DNA of 9,897 bases from Methylophilaceae bacterium (GCA_006844635.1 SPJO01000027.1:1-9897); one strand, 5' to 3'. Positions 1 to 6,441 are shown, counted from the first letter of the stretch. Numbers and translations are program-made. The notes: a model not told the origin generated them from the letters alone.

Positions 1-1
1 A

Positions 2-346
2 GGTTCGACAGGTGAAAACTTCGCGGCGGGTATGAGTGGCGGTATCGCTTATATTTATGATGTTGATGGTACGTTTGATCAACACTGTAATATGAGCATG
101 GTAAGTCTAGAAAAAGTCTTGCCAGCTGAAGCAGACTTAGGCGAGACAAAACACCAAGGGCAAGCAGATGAGACGCTGTTAAAAGGCATCATCGAGAACC
201 ATGCTAAGTACACCGACAGCCCTCGCGCTAAAGAAATTTTAGCTGATTGGGATAATGCACGTGAGAAATTTGTGAAGGTATTCCCAAATGAATATAAACG
301 TGCACTAACTGAATTAGCAGCAGCATCGACTAAGACAGCGGCTTAA
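2..346 (+). CDS. gltB: Glutamate synthase large subunit, C-terminal fragment (5' end outside window)
   Basis: This is the C-terminal end of the large (alpha) subunit of NADPH-dependent glutamate synthase, which converts glutamine and 2-oxoglutarate to two glutamates in nitrogen assimilation. The reading frame is open from the first bases of the window, and the visible part starts GSTGENFAAGMSGGIAYIYD. This is the Gly-rich end of the C-terminal beta-helix (GXGXG) domain that characterises GltB. About 114 residues are visible and end in an Ala/Thr-rich tail. The ATG at position 32 lies inside this conserved motif, so it is not a start. The gene is followed after 22 bp by gltD, the usual gltBD operon order. 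The identification is strong because of both the motif and the neighbour. Confidence 0.93.
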   Translation, partial: GSTGENFAAGMSGGIAYIYDVDGTFDQHCNMSMVSLEKVLPAEADLGETKHQGQADETLLKGIIENHAKYTDSPRAKEILADWDNAREKFVKVFPNEYKRALTELAAASTKTAA

Positions 347-368
347 ATAAAGAATTAGGAAGATAATA

Positions 369-1796
369 ATGGGTAAAGTAACTGGATTCATGGAATTTGA
401 GCGATTGTCCGAAGGCAATCTACCTGTCAAAGACCGCGTGCAAAACTATAAAGAGTTTGTTTTACATCTGACAGATGACGCTGCAAAACAGCAAGGCGCG
501 CGTTGTATGGATTGCGGCATTCCATTCTGTACAACGGGTTGTCCGATTAACAATATCATCCCAGATTGGAATGATTTGGTTTATCACCAAGATTGGGATA
601 ATGCGATTAATGTGCTGCACTCAACCAATAACTTCCCAGAGTTTACTGGTCGTATTTGTCCAGCACCTTGTGAGGCAGCTTGTACGCTCAACATTAATGA
701 TGATGCCGTCGGCATTAAATCGATTGAGCATGCCATTATTGATAAAGCATGGGATAACGACCAAGTTCATCCACAAATTAACCCTAACAAGACAGGCAAA
801 ACAGTTGCTATCGTTGGTTCAGGCCCTGCGGGTTTAGCTGCTGCGCAACAGTTGGCGCGTGCTGGTCATGCGGTTACTGTGCTAGAAAAGAACGACCGTA
901 TTGGCGGGTTATTACGTTATGGTATTCCAGACTTTAAATTGGAGAAGTCGAATATTGACCGACGTATGGATCAAATGAAAGCAGAAGGCGTCACGTTTAA
1001 GACAAATCAATACGTTGGCGAAAATGTTAAGGCTGACGATGTTTTAAAAGAATATGATGCCGTTGTGTTGGCTGGTGGTGCTGAGCAACCACGTGATTTA
1101 CCAGTGCCAGGTCGTGAATTAGATGGCGTACACTTTGCGATGGATTTCTTAAGAGGTAACAATAAAGCCGTTGCTGGTGATGATGTGCCGGATCAAATTA
1201 AAGCAACTGATAAACATGTGATTGTAATCGGGGGTGGTGATACGGGTTCTGACTGTGTGGGGACTTCTAACCGTCATGGCGCAGCTAACATTACGCAGTT
1301 CGAACTTATGCCTCAACCACCGGAGCAAGAAAATAGATCACTAACATGGCCAAACTGGCCGATTAAAATGCGTACTTCTAGCTCGCATGAAGAAGGTGCC
1401 GATCGCGATTGGTCAATTGCGACAAAAGAACTGATTGGTGAAAATGGCCAATTAACTGGCTTAAAGGCAGTACGCTTAGAGTGGGAAGGCCGCAATATGA
1501 AGGAAATCCCAGGTTCTGAATTTACGATTAAAGCGGACCTTGTCTTTTTAGCCATGGGTTTTGTTTCGCCAATTCAAAAAGTGCTCGATGCTTTTGGTGT
1601 TGAGAAAGATGGGCGTGGCAATGCATTAGCGACAACAGATGGTGAAGGTTGTTATAAAACTAGCGAGGATAAAGTGTTCGCAGCAGGAGATATGCGCCGT
1701 GGTCAATCGCTAGTCGTTTGGGCGATTCGCGAAGGTCGTCAATGTGCACGTGAAGTAGACGAGTTCTTAATGGGCTCTTCTACACTACCGAGATAA
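369..1796 (+). CDS. gltD: Glutamate synthase [NADPH] small subunit
   Basis: This is the beta subunit of glutamate synthase, a cytoplasmic FAD/NADPH oxidoreductase that passes electrons from NADPH through Fe-S clusters to GltB. The 475 residues match the usual GltD length. The N-terminal region carries two cysteine groups, C46-x2-C49-x4-C54-x3-C58 and C97-x3-C101-x3-C105, typical of the [4Fe-4S]-binding domain. A Rossmann FAD motif GSGPAG is at residues 150-155, a second nucleotide-binding motif IGGGDTG at about 287-293 (NADPH), and the C-terminal FAD motif around VFAAGDMRRG. The start is ATG with an AGGA-type ribosome-binding site just upstream, 22 bp after the gltB stop, so the two genes are almost certainly cotranscribed. 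No oddities were seen. Confidence 0.96.
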   Translation: MGKVTGFMEFERLSEGNLPVKDRVQNYKEFVLHLTDDAAKQQGARCMDCGIPFCTTGCPINNIIPDWNDLVYHQDWDNAINVLHSTNNFPEFTGRICPAPCEAACTLNINDDAVGIKSIEHAIIDKAWDNDQVHPQINPNKTGKTVAIVGSGPAGLAAAQQLARAGHAVTVLEKNDRIGGLLRYGIPDFKLEKSNIDRRMDQMKAEGVTFKTNQYVGENVKADDVLKEYDAVVLAGGAEQPRDLPVPGRELDGVHFAMDFLRGNNKAVAGDDVPDQIKATDKHVIVIGGGDTGSDCVGTSNRHGAANITQFELMPQPPEQENRSLTWPNWPIKMRTSSSHEEGADRDWSIATKELIGENGQLTGLKAVRLEWEGRNMKEIPGSEFTIKADLVFLAMGFVSPIQKVLDAFGVEKDGRGNALATTDGEGCYKTSEDKVFAAGDMRRGQSLVVWAIREGRQCAREVDEFLMGSSTLPR

Positions 1797-1816
1797 GCAA
1801 CACGTTTAAAAATAAA

Positions 1817-1847
1817 GGATACAAAGTACAGCTTTGTGTCCTTTTTT
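1817..1847 (+). terminator. Intrinsic terminator between gltD and hemE
   Basis: A 10-bp stem (GGATACAAAG pairing with CTTTGTGTCC, one G-U pair), a 5-nt loop, and then six T residues form a classical Rho-independent terminator about 20 bp after the gltD stop. The T-run ends only 3 bp before the AGGTGA ribosome-binding site of hemE. Any promoter upstream of the hairpin that serves hemE must therefore read through it. Confidence 0.8.
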
Positions 1848-1861
1848 ATTAGGTGAAAATG

Positions 1862-2923
1862 ATGGAATTACAAAACGATACTTTTTTACGCGCACTTAAT
1901 CGTGAAGCGACTGACTACACACCAGTATGGATGATGCGCCAAGCTGGGCGCTATTTACCAGAATACAAAGCTACACGAAAAGATGCTGGTAGCTTTATGG
2001 ATTTATGTCGTAATGCACAGTTTGCGACTGATGTGACCTTGCAGCCTTTAGATCGTTACCCATTGCTTGATGCTTCAATTCTATTTTCTGACATTCTAAC
2101 AATCCCTGATGCGATGGGTTTGGGCTTGTCTTTTGAGGCTGGCGAAGGCCCACGGTTTGCCAAGGTCTTACAAGAAGAAGCGGATATTAAGAAACTAGCA
2201 GTGCCAGATATGAGTGATCTGCAATATGTATTTAATGCGGTCACTAGCATCCGCAAAGCATTGAATGGTCGTGTGCCACTCATTGGTTTTTCTGGTAGTC
2301 CGTGGACGTTAGCTACTTATATGGTGGAAGGTAAAGGCGGTACAGATTTCTTAAATACAAAAAAAATGGCTTATGCGCGGCCTGAGTTGTTACATCATAT
2401 TTTAGAAACGAATGCACAAACGATTATTCAGTATTTGAATGCACAAATTGAAGCCGGTGCACAGGCGGTGATGATTTTTGACTCATGGGGTGGTGCACTA
2501 TCACACCATGCTTATGAAGAATTCTCATTGAACTATATGAAGAAAATCATCGCTGGTTTAACAAAACAAGCTGATGGCCGTAAGGTACCATGTGTGATGT
2601 TTACTAAAGGTGGTGGTTTGTGGCTTGAAGCACAAGCTGAAGCTGGTGCTGATGCATTGGGTTTAGATTGGACGGTTGATATCGGCCAAGCACGTAGTCG
2701 TGTGGGCAATCAAGTTGCCTTACAAGGGAATTTAGATCCAGCGATCTTATTATCAACGCCAGCAGCGATTGAAAAAGAGGTCGCACGTATTCTCGCTAGT
2801 TATGGCCAAGGAAATGGCCATGTCTTTAACTTGGGACATGGTATTACGCAGTGGACAGACCCAGAAAATGCAGGCGCATTCCTAGAAGCTGTACGCAAGC
2901 ATAGCCTGCAATACCACCAATAA
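1862..2923 (+). CDS. hemE: Uroporphyrinogen decarboxylase
   Basis: HemE is a cytoplasmic homodimeric TIM-barrel enzyme that decarboxylates the four acetate side chains of uroporphyrinogen III to give coproporphyrinogen III in haem biosynthesis. It is 353 residues from this start, the normal length. Signature 1 PVWMMRQAGRYL is at residues 21-32 and signature 2 GFSGSPWTLATYMVEG at 142-157. The catalytic Asp is D77 (in FSDIL), the substrate-contacting Tyr is Y153, and a conserved His is H326 (in LGHGI). The start MELQND matches the family N-terminus and lies 5 nt after AGGTGA; in-frame GTG 1853 and ATG 1859 are possible but worse spaced. The terminator just upstream and the opposed csp gene downstream suggest it is its own unit or depends on read-through from gltBD. 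Confidence 0.95.
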   Translation: MELQNDTFLRALNREATDYTPVWMMRQAGRYLPEYKATRKDAGSFMDLCRNAQFATDVTLQPLDRYPLLDASILFSDILTIPDAMGLGLSFEAGEGPRFAKVLQEEADIKKLAVPDMSDLQYVFNAVTSIRKALNGRVPLIGFSGSPWTLATYMVEGKGGTDFLNTKKMAYARPELLHHILETNAQTIIQYLNAQIEAGAQAVMIFDSWGGALSHHAYEEFSLNYMKKIIAGLTKQADGRKVPCVMFTKGGGLWLEAQAEAGADALGLDWTVDIGQARSRVGNQVALQGNLDPAILLSTPAAIEKEVARILASYGQGNGHVFNLGHGITQWTDPENAGAFLEAVRKHSLQYHQ

Positions 2924-2945
2924 TCCAGTCGCAAATATTGCGGAG

Positions 2946-2996
2946 AAAAAAACGGCTCAATCAAGAGCCATCTCAGTCGAGGTGCGTTAACACCTC
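2946..2996 (-). terminator. Terminator of the cold-shock gene (minus strand)
   Basis: Read on the minus strand after the csp stop there are two hairpins: a 6-bp stem (GAGGTG/CACCTC, 2979-2996), then GGCTC-TTGATT-GAGCC (2954-2969) followed by one base and seven T residues (2946-2952). The second is a standard intrinsic terminator. No T-run follows on the plus strand, so it should stop csp transcripts but not hemE ones. Confidence 0.75.
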
Positions 2997-3008
2997 TAGT
3001 TTACAAAC

Positions 3009-3212
3009 TTAAACTTTTTGAATGTTTGAAGCTTGTTTACCTTTTGGTCCATCAGTAACGTCAAAAGTTACTTTTTCGTTTTCTTTCAAACTTTTGTAAC
3101 CGCTATCAACGATTGCTGAGAAGTGAGCGAATAAATCGTCACCACCTTCGTCTGGAGTAATAAATCCAAAACCTTTTGAATCGTTAAACCATTTTACTGT
3201 TCCTGTTGCCAT
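3009..3212 (-). CDS. Cold-shock protein, CspA family
   Basis: This is a 67-residue single cold-shock (OB-fold) domain protein that binds single-stranded RNA/DNA and usually acts as an RNA chaperone that melts mRNA secondary structure. RNP1 (KGFGFI) is at residues 13-18 and RNP2 (LFAHF) at 27-31, and the N-terminus MATGTVKWFN is canonical. Length and composition are normal. The ribosome-binding site is weak (GAAAGA about 9 nt before ATG). Upstream lies a 272-bp gap with several hairpin-forming stretches, shared with the divergent IF-1 gene. A long structured leader is typical of csp genes, but whether this one is cold-induced cannot be told from sequence. The exact paralogue letter is not assignable. 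Confidence 0.95.
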   Translation of the reverse strand: MATGTVKWFNDSKGFGFITPDEGGDDLFAHFSAIVDSGYKSLKENEKVTFDVTDGPKGKQASNIQKV

Positions 3213-3371
3213 GTTATATATCTTTCATACTTTAAATAGGGAGGCACCCTGAAAACTTGGGTTTTAAAATCTAATGCCTAACTGACTTAAAATTGAAAAA
3301 TCCAACGCCTAAGTACGCTTTGTACACGCTAATTCAGATAAAAACAAGGGAAATAACGACTTTTTTTCAAT

Positions 3372-3406
3372 AAAAACGCCAAAATAATGGTTTTTTTGGT
3401 GTTTTT
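3372..3406. repeat. AT-rich inverted repeat (13-bp hairpin)
   Basis: AAAAACGCCAAAA (3372-3384) can pair with TTTTGGTGTTTTT (3394-3406) with one G-T wobble and a 9-nt loop. It lies immediately upstream of the IF-1 promoter. It resembles a terminator in both directions but no gene ends here. A DNA operator, an RNA structure in a csp leader, or chance in AT-rich DNA are all possible. Confidence 0.5.
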
Positions 3407-3407
3407 G

Positions 3408-3436
3408 TTGCTAAACGTGTCATCTGAGCCTATACT
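3408..3436 (+). promoter_or_regulatory. Predicted sigma-70 promoter for the IF-1 gene
   Basis: TTGCTA (3408-3413) and TATACT (3431-3436) are separated by exactly 17 bp. The first matches the -35 consensus at 4 of 6 positions and the second the -10 consensus at 5 of 6. Transcription would start near 3443, giving a leader of about 42 nt before the TTG start codon. Confidence 0.6.
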
Positions 3437-3484
3437 GCTGCGTTATTATATATGAGCAACATATAAAGATTTTGGAGACAGTAT

Positions 3485-3745
3485 TTGGCTAAAGAAGAGT
3501 TAATTGAGATGAATGGCGTGGTAACTGAAGTGTTACCTGATTCGCGCTATCGCGTGACATTAGAGAATGATCACAAACTAATCGCTTATGCAGGCGGTAA
3601 AATGAAGAAAAATCACATTCGTATTCTTGCAGGTGATAATGTGACATTAGAATTATCACCATACGACATTAATAACGGTCGTATTACATTCAGACATATT
3701 GAACCAGGTAGTAATAACTTTACACCTCGTAAAAGAAGGTATTAA
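3485..3745 (+). CDS. infA: Translation initiation factor IF-1 (long, second type)
   Basis: IF-1 is a small OB-fold protein that binds the ribosomal A site of the 30S subunit during initiation. Residues 1-70 follow the IF-1 pattern closely: MAKEELIEMNGVV start, GGKMKKNHIRILAGD core, and ELSPYDINNGRITFR. The protein is 86 residues, about 14 longer than the usual 72, with a basic tail ending RKRRY. This matches the extra IF-1 copy found in betaproteobacteria beside csp genes, while the standard infA sits in the ribosomal protein cluster. The start is TTG, supported by GGAGA six nucleotides upstream and by the conserved MAKE N-terminus. It lies downstream of a recognisable promoter and divergent from csp. 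Confidence 0.93.
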   Translation: MAKEELIEMNGVVTEVLPDSRYRVTLENDHKLIAYAGGKMKKNHIRILAGDNVTLELSPYDINNGRITFRHIEPGSNNFTPRKRRY

Positions 3746-3763
3746 TCTTTTAGTTTAAAAGAT
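3745..3763 (+). repeat. Small hairpin at the end of the IF-1 gene
   Basis: ATCTTTT and AAAAGAT form a perfect 7-bp stem with a 5-nt loop that begins at the last base of the IF-1 stop codon. It directly precedes the terminator and may protect the 3' end of the transcript. Confidence 0.45.
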
Positions 3764-3769
3764 GATGAA

Positions 3770-3793
3770 AAAAAGCTCCGAAAGGAGCTTTTT
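3770..3793. terminator. Bidirectional intrinsic terminator, IF-1 / cytochrome b561
   Basis: A GCTCC-GAAA-GGAGC hairpin with a GNRA-type tetraloop is flanked by A residues on the left and T residues on the right, so it works as a terminator on both strands. It lies between two convergent genes, as expected. Confidence 0.88.
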
Positions 3794-3817
3794 TAGTTTG
3801 TGCTTGTAGCATAGATG

Positions 3818-4405
3818 TTAAGGCATCATCCGTTTCATGGTGTCATCTTTATCAATAAACTTATGCTTTAAGGCACCTATGATATGTACCACTAGGATGA
3901 CGAGCAATAATAGACCTGTCATTTCATGGGCTTCATAAAAGCCCTCTCTTAAACCTTTGTCGTCTAAGCCAGAGAATAGTTTGATGCCAAACCATTTAAC
4001 TCCATATTTACTGGCAATCGACATAATCAAACCCGTGACAGGAATAGCCACCATTAATAAATAGAGTAAATGGTGTGCGCCAGTCGAAAGTTTACGTTCC
4101 CATGCTTTATAACTAGCCAGTGGTGCTGGTGGTTTATGACCAATACGCCAGAGTATTCTTAAGACAATCAGTCCGAGTAATGTGATGCCAATCGATTTAT
4201 GTAGGTTGTAGTAAAACGCTCTTGGTGATTCTTCTTTTGCTAACTCCCAAGTAACAATACCCCAATTAAATAAGTCATAGCTCATTTGCTTAGGTGCTTC
4301 TTTAGGTAGGTCTGTCATAAACCATCCAAAGGCAAACATGCCCAAAATGCCGAATGCAATTAGCCAATGTAATATAACTGCAGTTTTGGTATAACGATCA
4401 CTCAT
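3818..4405 (-). CDS. Cytochrome b561 family protein (CybB-like)
   Basis: This is an inner-membrane di-haem b-type cytochrome, in this family thought to move electrons between the quinone pool and periplasmic partners (some members act as superoxide:quinone oxidoreductases). The 195 residues hold four hydrophobic helices at about 10-30, 68-88, 111-131 and 161-180. Candidate axial haem ligands are H13, H69, H111 or H112, H160 and H174, placed as in CybB. The start ATG has a strong AAGGAG site upstream. An unusually long loop (about 32-65) separates helices 1 and 2. The gene is divergent from a SoxH-like hydrolase, with a TGTGA-N6-TCACA site between them. The exact electron donor and acceptor cannot be told. 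Confidence 0.87.
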   Translation of the reverse strand: MSDRYTKTAVILHWLIAFGILGMFAFGWFMTDLPKEAPKQMSYDLFNWGIVTWELAKEESPRAFYYNLHKSIGITLLGLIVLRILWRIGHKPPAPLASYKAWERKLSTGAHHLLYLLMVAIPVTGLIMSIASKYGVKWFGIKLFSGLDDKGLREGFYEAHEMTGLLLLVILVVHIIGALKHKFIDKDDTMKRMMP

Positions 4406-4444
4406 CTATTTCTCCTTATTCATGCTATTTTAGTTATTATGCTA

Positions 4445-4460
4445 TGTGACAATCATCACA
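4445..4460. promoter_or_regulatory. CRP/FNR-superfamily-like operator
   Basis: TGTGACAATCATCACA is a perfect TGTGA-N6-TCACA inverted repeat, identical in half-sites and spacing to the CRP consensus. It is about 40 bp upstream of the cytochrome b561 start on one side and 59 bp from the hydrolase start on the other. It could control either or both genes. Which regulator of the family the host has is not visible. Confidence 0.55.
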
Positions 4461-4518
4461 ACGAAATTTTTTTCTAACGATTAATATTCTAGCTGGAAAT
4501 TTTAGAAAGAGGTGACTT

Positions 4519-5445
4519 ATGAAAGTTTTAATGAAAATGCTTATGCTGCTATGTCTTGTGAGCTGCGGGCAAACAGAAACAGTAGCCAGTGGCACAAGCT
4601 TTTTAAAGGACATTGGTGATGGTATTTATGTGCACCATGGTGAGCATTTAGATATTGATGAGGGTTACCAAGGCGATATTGCAAACTTAAGTGTCGTTGT
4701 TGGGAGCAAGGGTGTCGGCGTGATTGATACTGGCGGCAGTTTTAAAGTCGGTCAACAATTACGGATGGCGATTAAAGAAATCACTGACTTACCCATTTTG
4801 TTTGTTGTGAATACGCATGTGCATCCTGACCATATTTTCGGTAATGCGGCATTTATAGAAGATAAGCCACAATTTGTCGGTCACGAAAAATTGGGTGAAG
4901 CCATGAAGTTACGTGAAGATAGCTATGCCAACATCAATGAGACGTTATTGGGTCAAGATGCTAAAGGTAGTGATATTGTTGTGCCGACTCTGGCGGTTAA
5001 AGACAAATTGGAATTAGACTTGGGTGATAGAAAGTTAGAGATAACGGGCTATGCGGTAGCGCATACCAACACGGATATTACGGTGATAGATTCGAAAACA
5101 AAGACACTGTTTACAGGTGACCTATTGTTTGCAGAACGCACACCAGTGTTAGAAGGTGATATTAAAGGCTTGATTTCAGCATTGGAAACGCTCAAAACTT
5201 ATGATGTTGCTCAAGTTGTACCGGGCCATGGGCACGAAGCAAAAGATTGGAAGGGGTCAATTAATAATGAGTTACGTTATTTGAATTTACTATTAACTGA
5301 TATTCGAGCCGCGATTGAGAATGATGTCAGTTTAGAAGAGGCGATGGAAACGGCTGCAGCTAGTGAGAGAGACAAATGGGAGTTGTTTGATGTAGCCAAT
5401 AGAAGAAATGTGAATATCCTTTATCCCGCGCTAGAGTGGGAATAA
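4519..5445 (+). CDS. Metallo-beta-lactamase-fold lipoprotein, SoxH-like / quinoprotein relay system zinc metallohydrolase
   Basis: This is a predicted exported zinc hydrolase of 308 residues. The first 16 residues are a short lipoprotein signal with lipobox LVSC, so C16 would be lipidated. The metal site is complete: H100-x-H102-x-D104-H105 (THVHPDH), H182 (AHTNTD), D201 (FTGD) and H237 (PGHGH). The stretch GDIANLSVVVGSKGVGVIDTGG and the overall length fit the SoxH-related hydrolases found beside PQQ enzymes and c-type cytochromes, whose substrate is unknown. A good GAGGTGA site precedes the ATG. It is divergent from cytochrome b561 and convergent with a DoxX gene, a context suggesting periplasmic redox work. 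An ordinary class B-like hydrolase with another substrate is possible; I see no reason to call it an antibiotic-resistance enzyme. Confidence 0.85.
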   Translation: MKVLMKMLMLLCLVSCGQTETVASGTSFLKDIGDGIYVHHGEHLDIDEGYQGDIANLSVVVGSKGVGVIDTGGSFKVGQQLRMAIKEITDLPILFVVNTHVHPDHIFGNAAFIEDKPQFVGHEKLGEAMKLREDSYANINETLLGQDAKGSDIVVPTLAVKDKLELDLGDRKLEITGYAVAHTNTDITVIDSKTKTLFTGDLLFAERTPVLEGDIKGLISALETLKTYDVAQVVPGHGHEAKDWKGSINNELRYLNLLLTDIRAAIENDVSLEEAMETAAASERDKWELFDVANRRNVNILYPALEWE

Positions 5446-5470
5446 AAAAAGCGGCCTAGGCCGCTTTTTT
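5444..5470. terminator. Bidirectional intrinsic terminator, hydrolase / DoxX
   Basis: The 14-bp palindrome GCGGCCTAGGCCGC (5451-5464) is preceded by seven A residues and followed by six T residues. It overlaps the end of the hydrolase stop codon region and serves the two convergent genes from either side. Confidence 0.9.
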
Positions 5471-5485
5471 AACATCTTAATGATA

Positions 5486-5863
5486 TTAGCTTTTCATATT
5501 ATCGACACTACATGCTGTTTGTGGGTGTACGCTAAGTAATAACATACCACCTGCAATACCGACATATAAGAAGAAAACTTCAGGTATCACACGGCCTAAA
5601 ACAAAAGCTAAGAATAGCGCTAATACCGCTAAAATACGTGCGAACAATTGTGTTTTGAAACCAACTAATAAACCTAGGCCAGCTACTATTTGTACTAGGA
5701 TTAAGATTGGTGCAAAAATCGCTGGTAAGCCAAATTGACCGAGCGTTACTTGATATTGCACATAACCGTCTGGGCTACTCATAATCGTGCTCAAGCGCAA
5801 AAAAACGAGACCTAAAAAAACAATTGCGAGCATGATTCTCGCGGCTGCTGTTTGATACTTCAT
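5486..5863 (-). CDS. DoxX family membrane protein
   Basis: This is a small integral inner-membrane protein of 125 residues with four hydrophobic helices at about 8-27, 48-68, 72-92 and 94-112. It has the DoxX-type pattern of an Arg after the first segment (RIMLAIVFLGLVFLRL), the LVQIVAGLGLLVGFKTQ turn, and a short hydrophilic tail with one Cys. Relatives include the DoxD subunit of thiosulfate:quinone oxidoreductase and uncharacterised redox-associated proteins; function here is not established. A strong AAGGGG-type ribosome-binding site precedes the ATG. The gene is convergent with the SoxH-like hydrolase and divergent from a GNAT gene. Confidence 0.82.
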   Translation of the reverse strand: MKYQTAAARIMLAIVFLGLVFLRLSTIMSSPDGYVQYQVTLGQFGLPAIFAPILILVQIVAGLGLLVGFKTQLFARILAVLALFLAFVLGRVIPEVFFLYVGIAGGMLLLSVHPQTACSVDNMKS

Positions 5864-5883
5864 TACCCCACCCCTTAAAAAAA

Positions 5884-5912
5884 TTCACATATTAAAATGA
5901 TGCATGCATAAT
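5884..5912 (+). promoter_or_regulatory. Predicted promoter for the GNAT gene
   Basis: TTCACA (5884-5889) and CATAAT (5907-5912) are separated by 17 bp, each matching the sigma-70 consensus at 5 of 6 positions. Transcription would begin near 5919, leaving about 8 nt before TTG 5927 or about 29 nt before TTG 5948. A perfect palindrome ATGCATGCAT (5900-5909) overlaps the -10 box. Confidence 0.45.
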
Positions 5913-5926
5913 GCCTGTAAGCGTTA

Positions 5927-6376
5927 TTGACTGCAAGCATTTCAACTTTGAGACCTGAATTCTATATTAAACACGTTACTTGGTCGACTCATGAGCAAGC
6001 ATTAAGGAGCATCCGAGAGCAAGTCTTTGTCGTGGAGCAACATGTGCCCGAAGCGTTAGAGTGGGATGGCGATGATGCGACAGCAGCACACTTGTTAGCA
6101 TATGACCAGCAACAGCAAGCGATTGCCTGTGCCCGCTTAATAGAGACTGGTAGCATTGGACGGATGGCAGTGGTAAAAGCATGGCGTGGTAAAGGCGTCG
6201 GCCAAGCTTTGTTAACCGAAGCGATTACTTACTTCCAGCAGCGTGGTTGTCAGAAAATCACATTATCTGCACAGCAACATGCGATCTCATTCTACGAGCA
6301 AGTAGGCTTTATAGTGTGCAGTGATTTGTATCTGGATGCTAATATTTTGCATGTTGATATGCAACTAAATATTTAA
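5927..6376 (+). CDS. GNAT family N-acetyltransferase (ElaA/YjcF-like)
   Basis: This is a predicted cytoplasmic acetyl-CoA-dependent N-acetyltransferase of about 149 residues, a single GNAT domain. The N-terminal part has LRSIREQVFVVEQHVPEALEWD (26-47), a signature of the ElaA/YjcF group. The acetyl-CoA pyrophosphate loop R87-G-K-G-V-G92 follows the strand IGRMAVV, and the ending AISFYEQVGF is the usual fourth motif. The substrate is unknown. There is no ATG start: an in-frame TAA at 5918-5920 limits the choice to TTG 5927 or TTG 5948 (giving MRPEFYIKHVTW), and neither has a clear ribosome-binding site. The longer form is listed here, but the shorter one fits the predicted promoter better. Confidence 0.85.
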   Translation: MTASISTLRPEFYIKHVTWSTHEQALRSIREQVFVVEQHVPEALEWDGDDATAAHLLAYDQQQQAIACARLIETGSIGRMAVVKAWRGKGVGQALLTEAITYFQQRGCQKITLSAQQHAISFYEQVGFIVCSDLYLDANILHVDMQLNI

Positions 6377-6393
6377 GTCAGATTATTAAGATT

Positions 6394-6408
6394 GTATAAT
6401 CGTATAAT
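6394..6408 (+). promoter_or_regulatory. Tandem -10-like boxes upstream of the Fae homologue
   Basis: Two perfect TATAAT boxes lie 8 bp apart (6395-6400 and 6403-6408) inside the 65-bp gap before the Fae-like gene. Neither has a good -35 box at 16-18 bp, so this is a tentative promoter; an activator may be needed. Transcripts would carry a leader of roughly 27-35 nt that includes the AAGGG ribosome-binding site. Confidence 0.4.
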
Positions 6409-6441
6409 TCGATAACAATTCAGAGAATTTAAGGGTTATAC

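Larger units (their letters stand above)
3213..3484. promoter_or_regulatory. Divergent intergenic region csp / IF-1
   Basis: These 272 bp hold no convincing gene. They are AT-rich and contain a 13-bp inverted repeat (3372-3406), a GTAC-5nt-GTAC mini-hairpin near 3313-3325, an imperfect ACCC...GGGT pair near 3246-3262, and a good sigma-70 promoter reading toward the IF-1 gene. On the minus strand a long transcribed csp leader is plausible, but I did not find a clear csp promoter. TTGTTT / TACAAA with 17-bp spacing (about 3319-3347) is a weak candidate. Confidence 0.55.

Noticed and set aside
1313..1555. 80-residue open frame on the minus strand inside gltD
   Set aside because: It lies wholly within a well-supported gene, has no ribosome-binding site and resembles no family; it is a shadow frame.
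4519..5445. Reading the hydrolase as a beta-lactamase resistance gene
   Set aside because: The zinc motif is shared by the whole fold; the flanking motifs and neighbours fit SoxH-like hydrolases, not class B beta-lactamases.
5900..5909. ATGCATGCAT palindrome as an operator
   Set aside because: It is short, overlaps a -10 box, and simple alternating palindromes of this size occur by chance; kept only as a note in the promoter entry.
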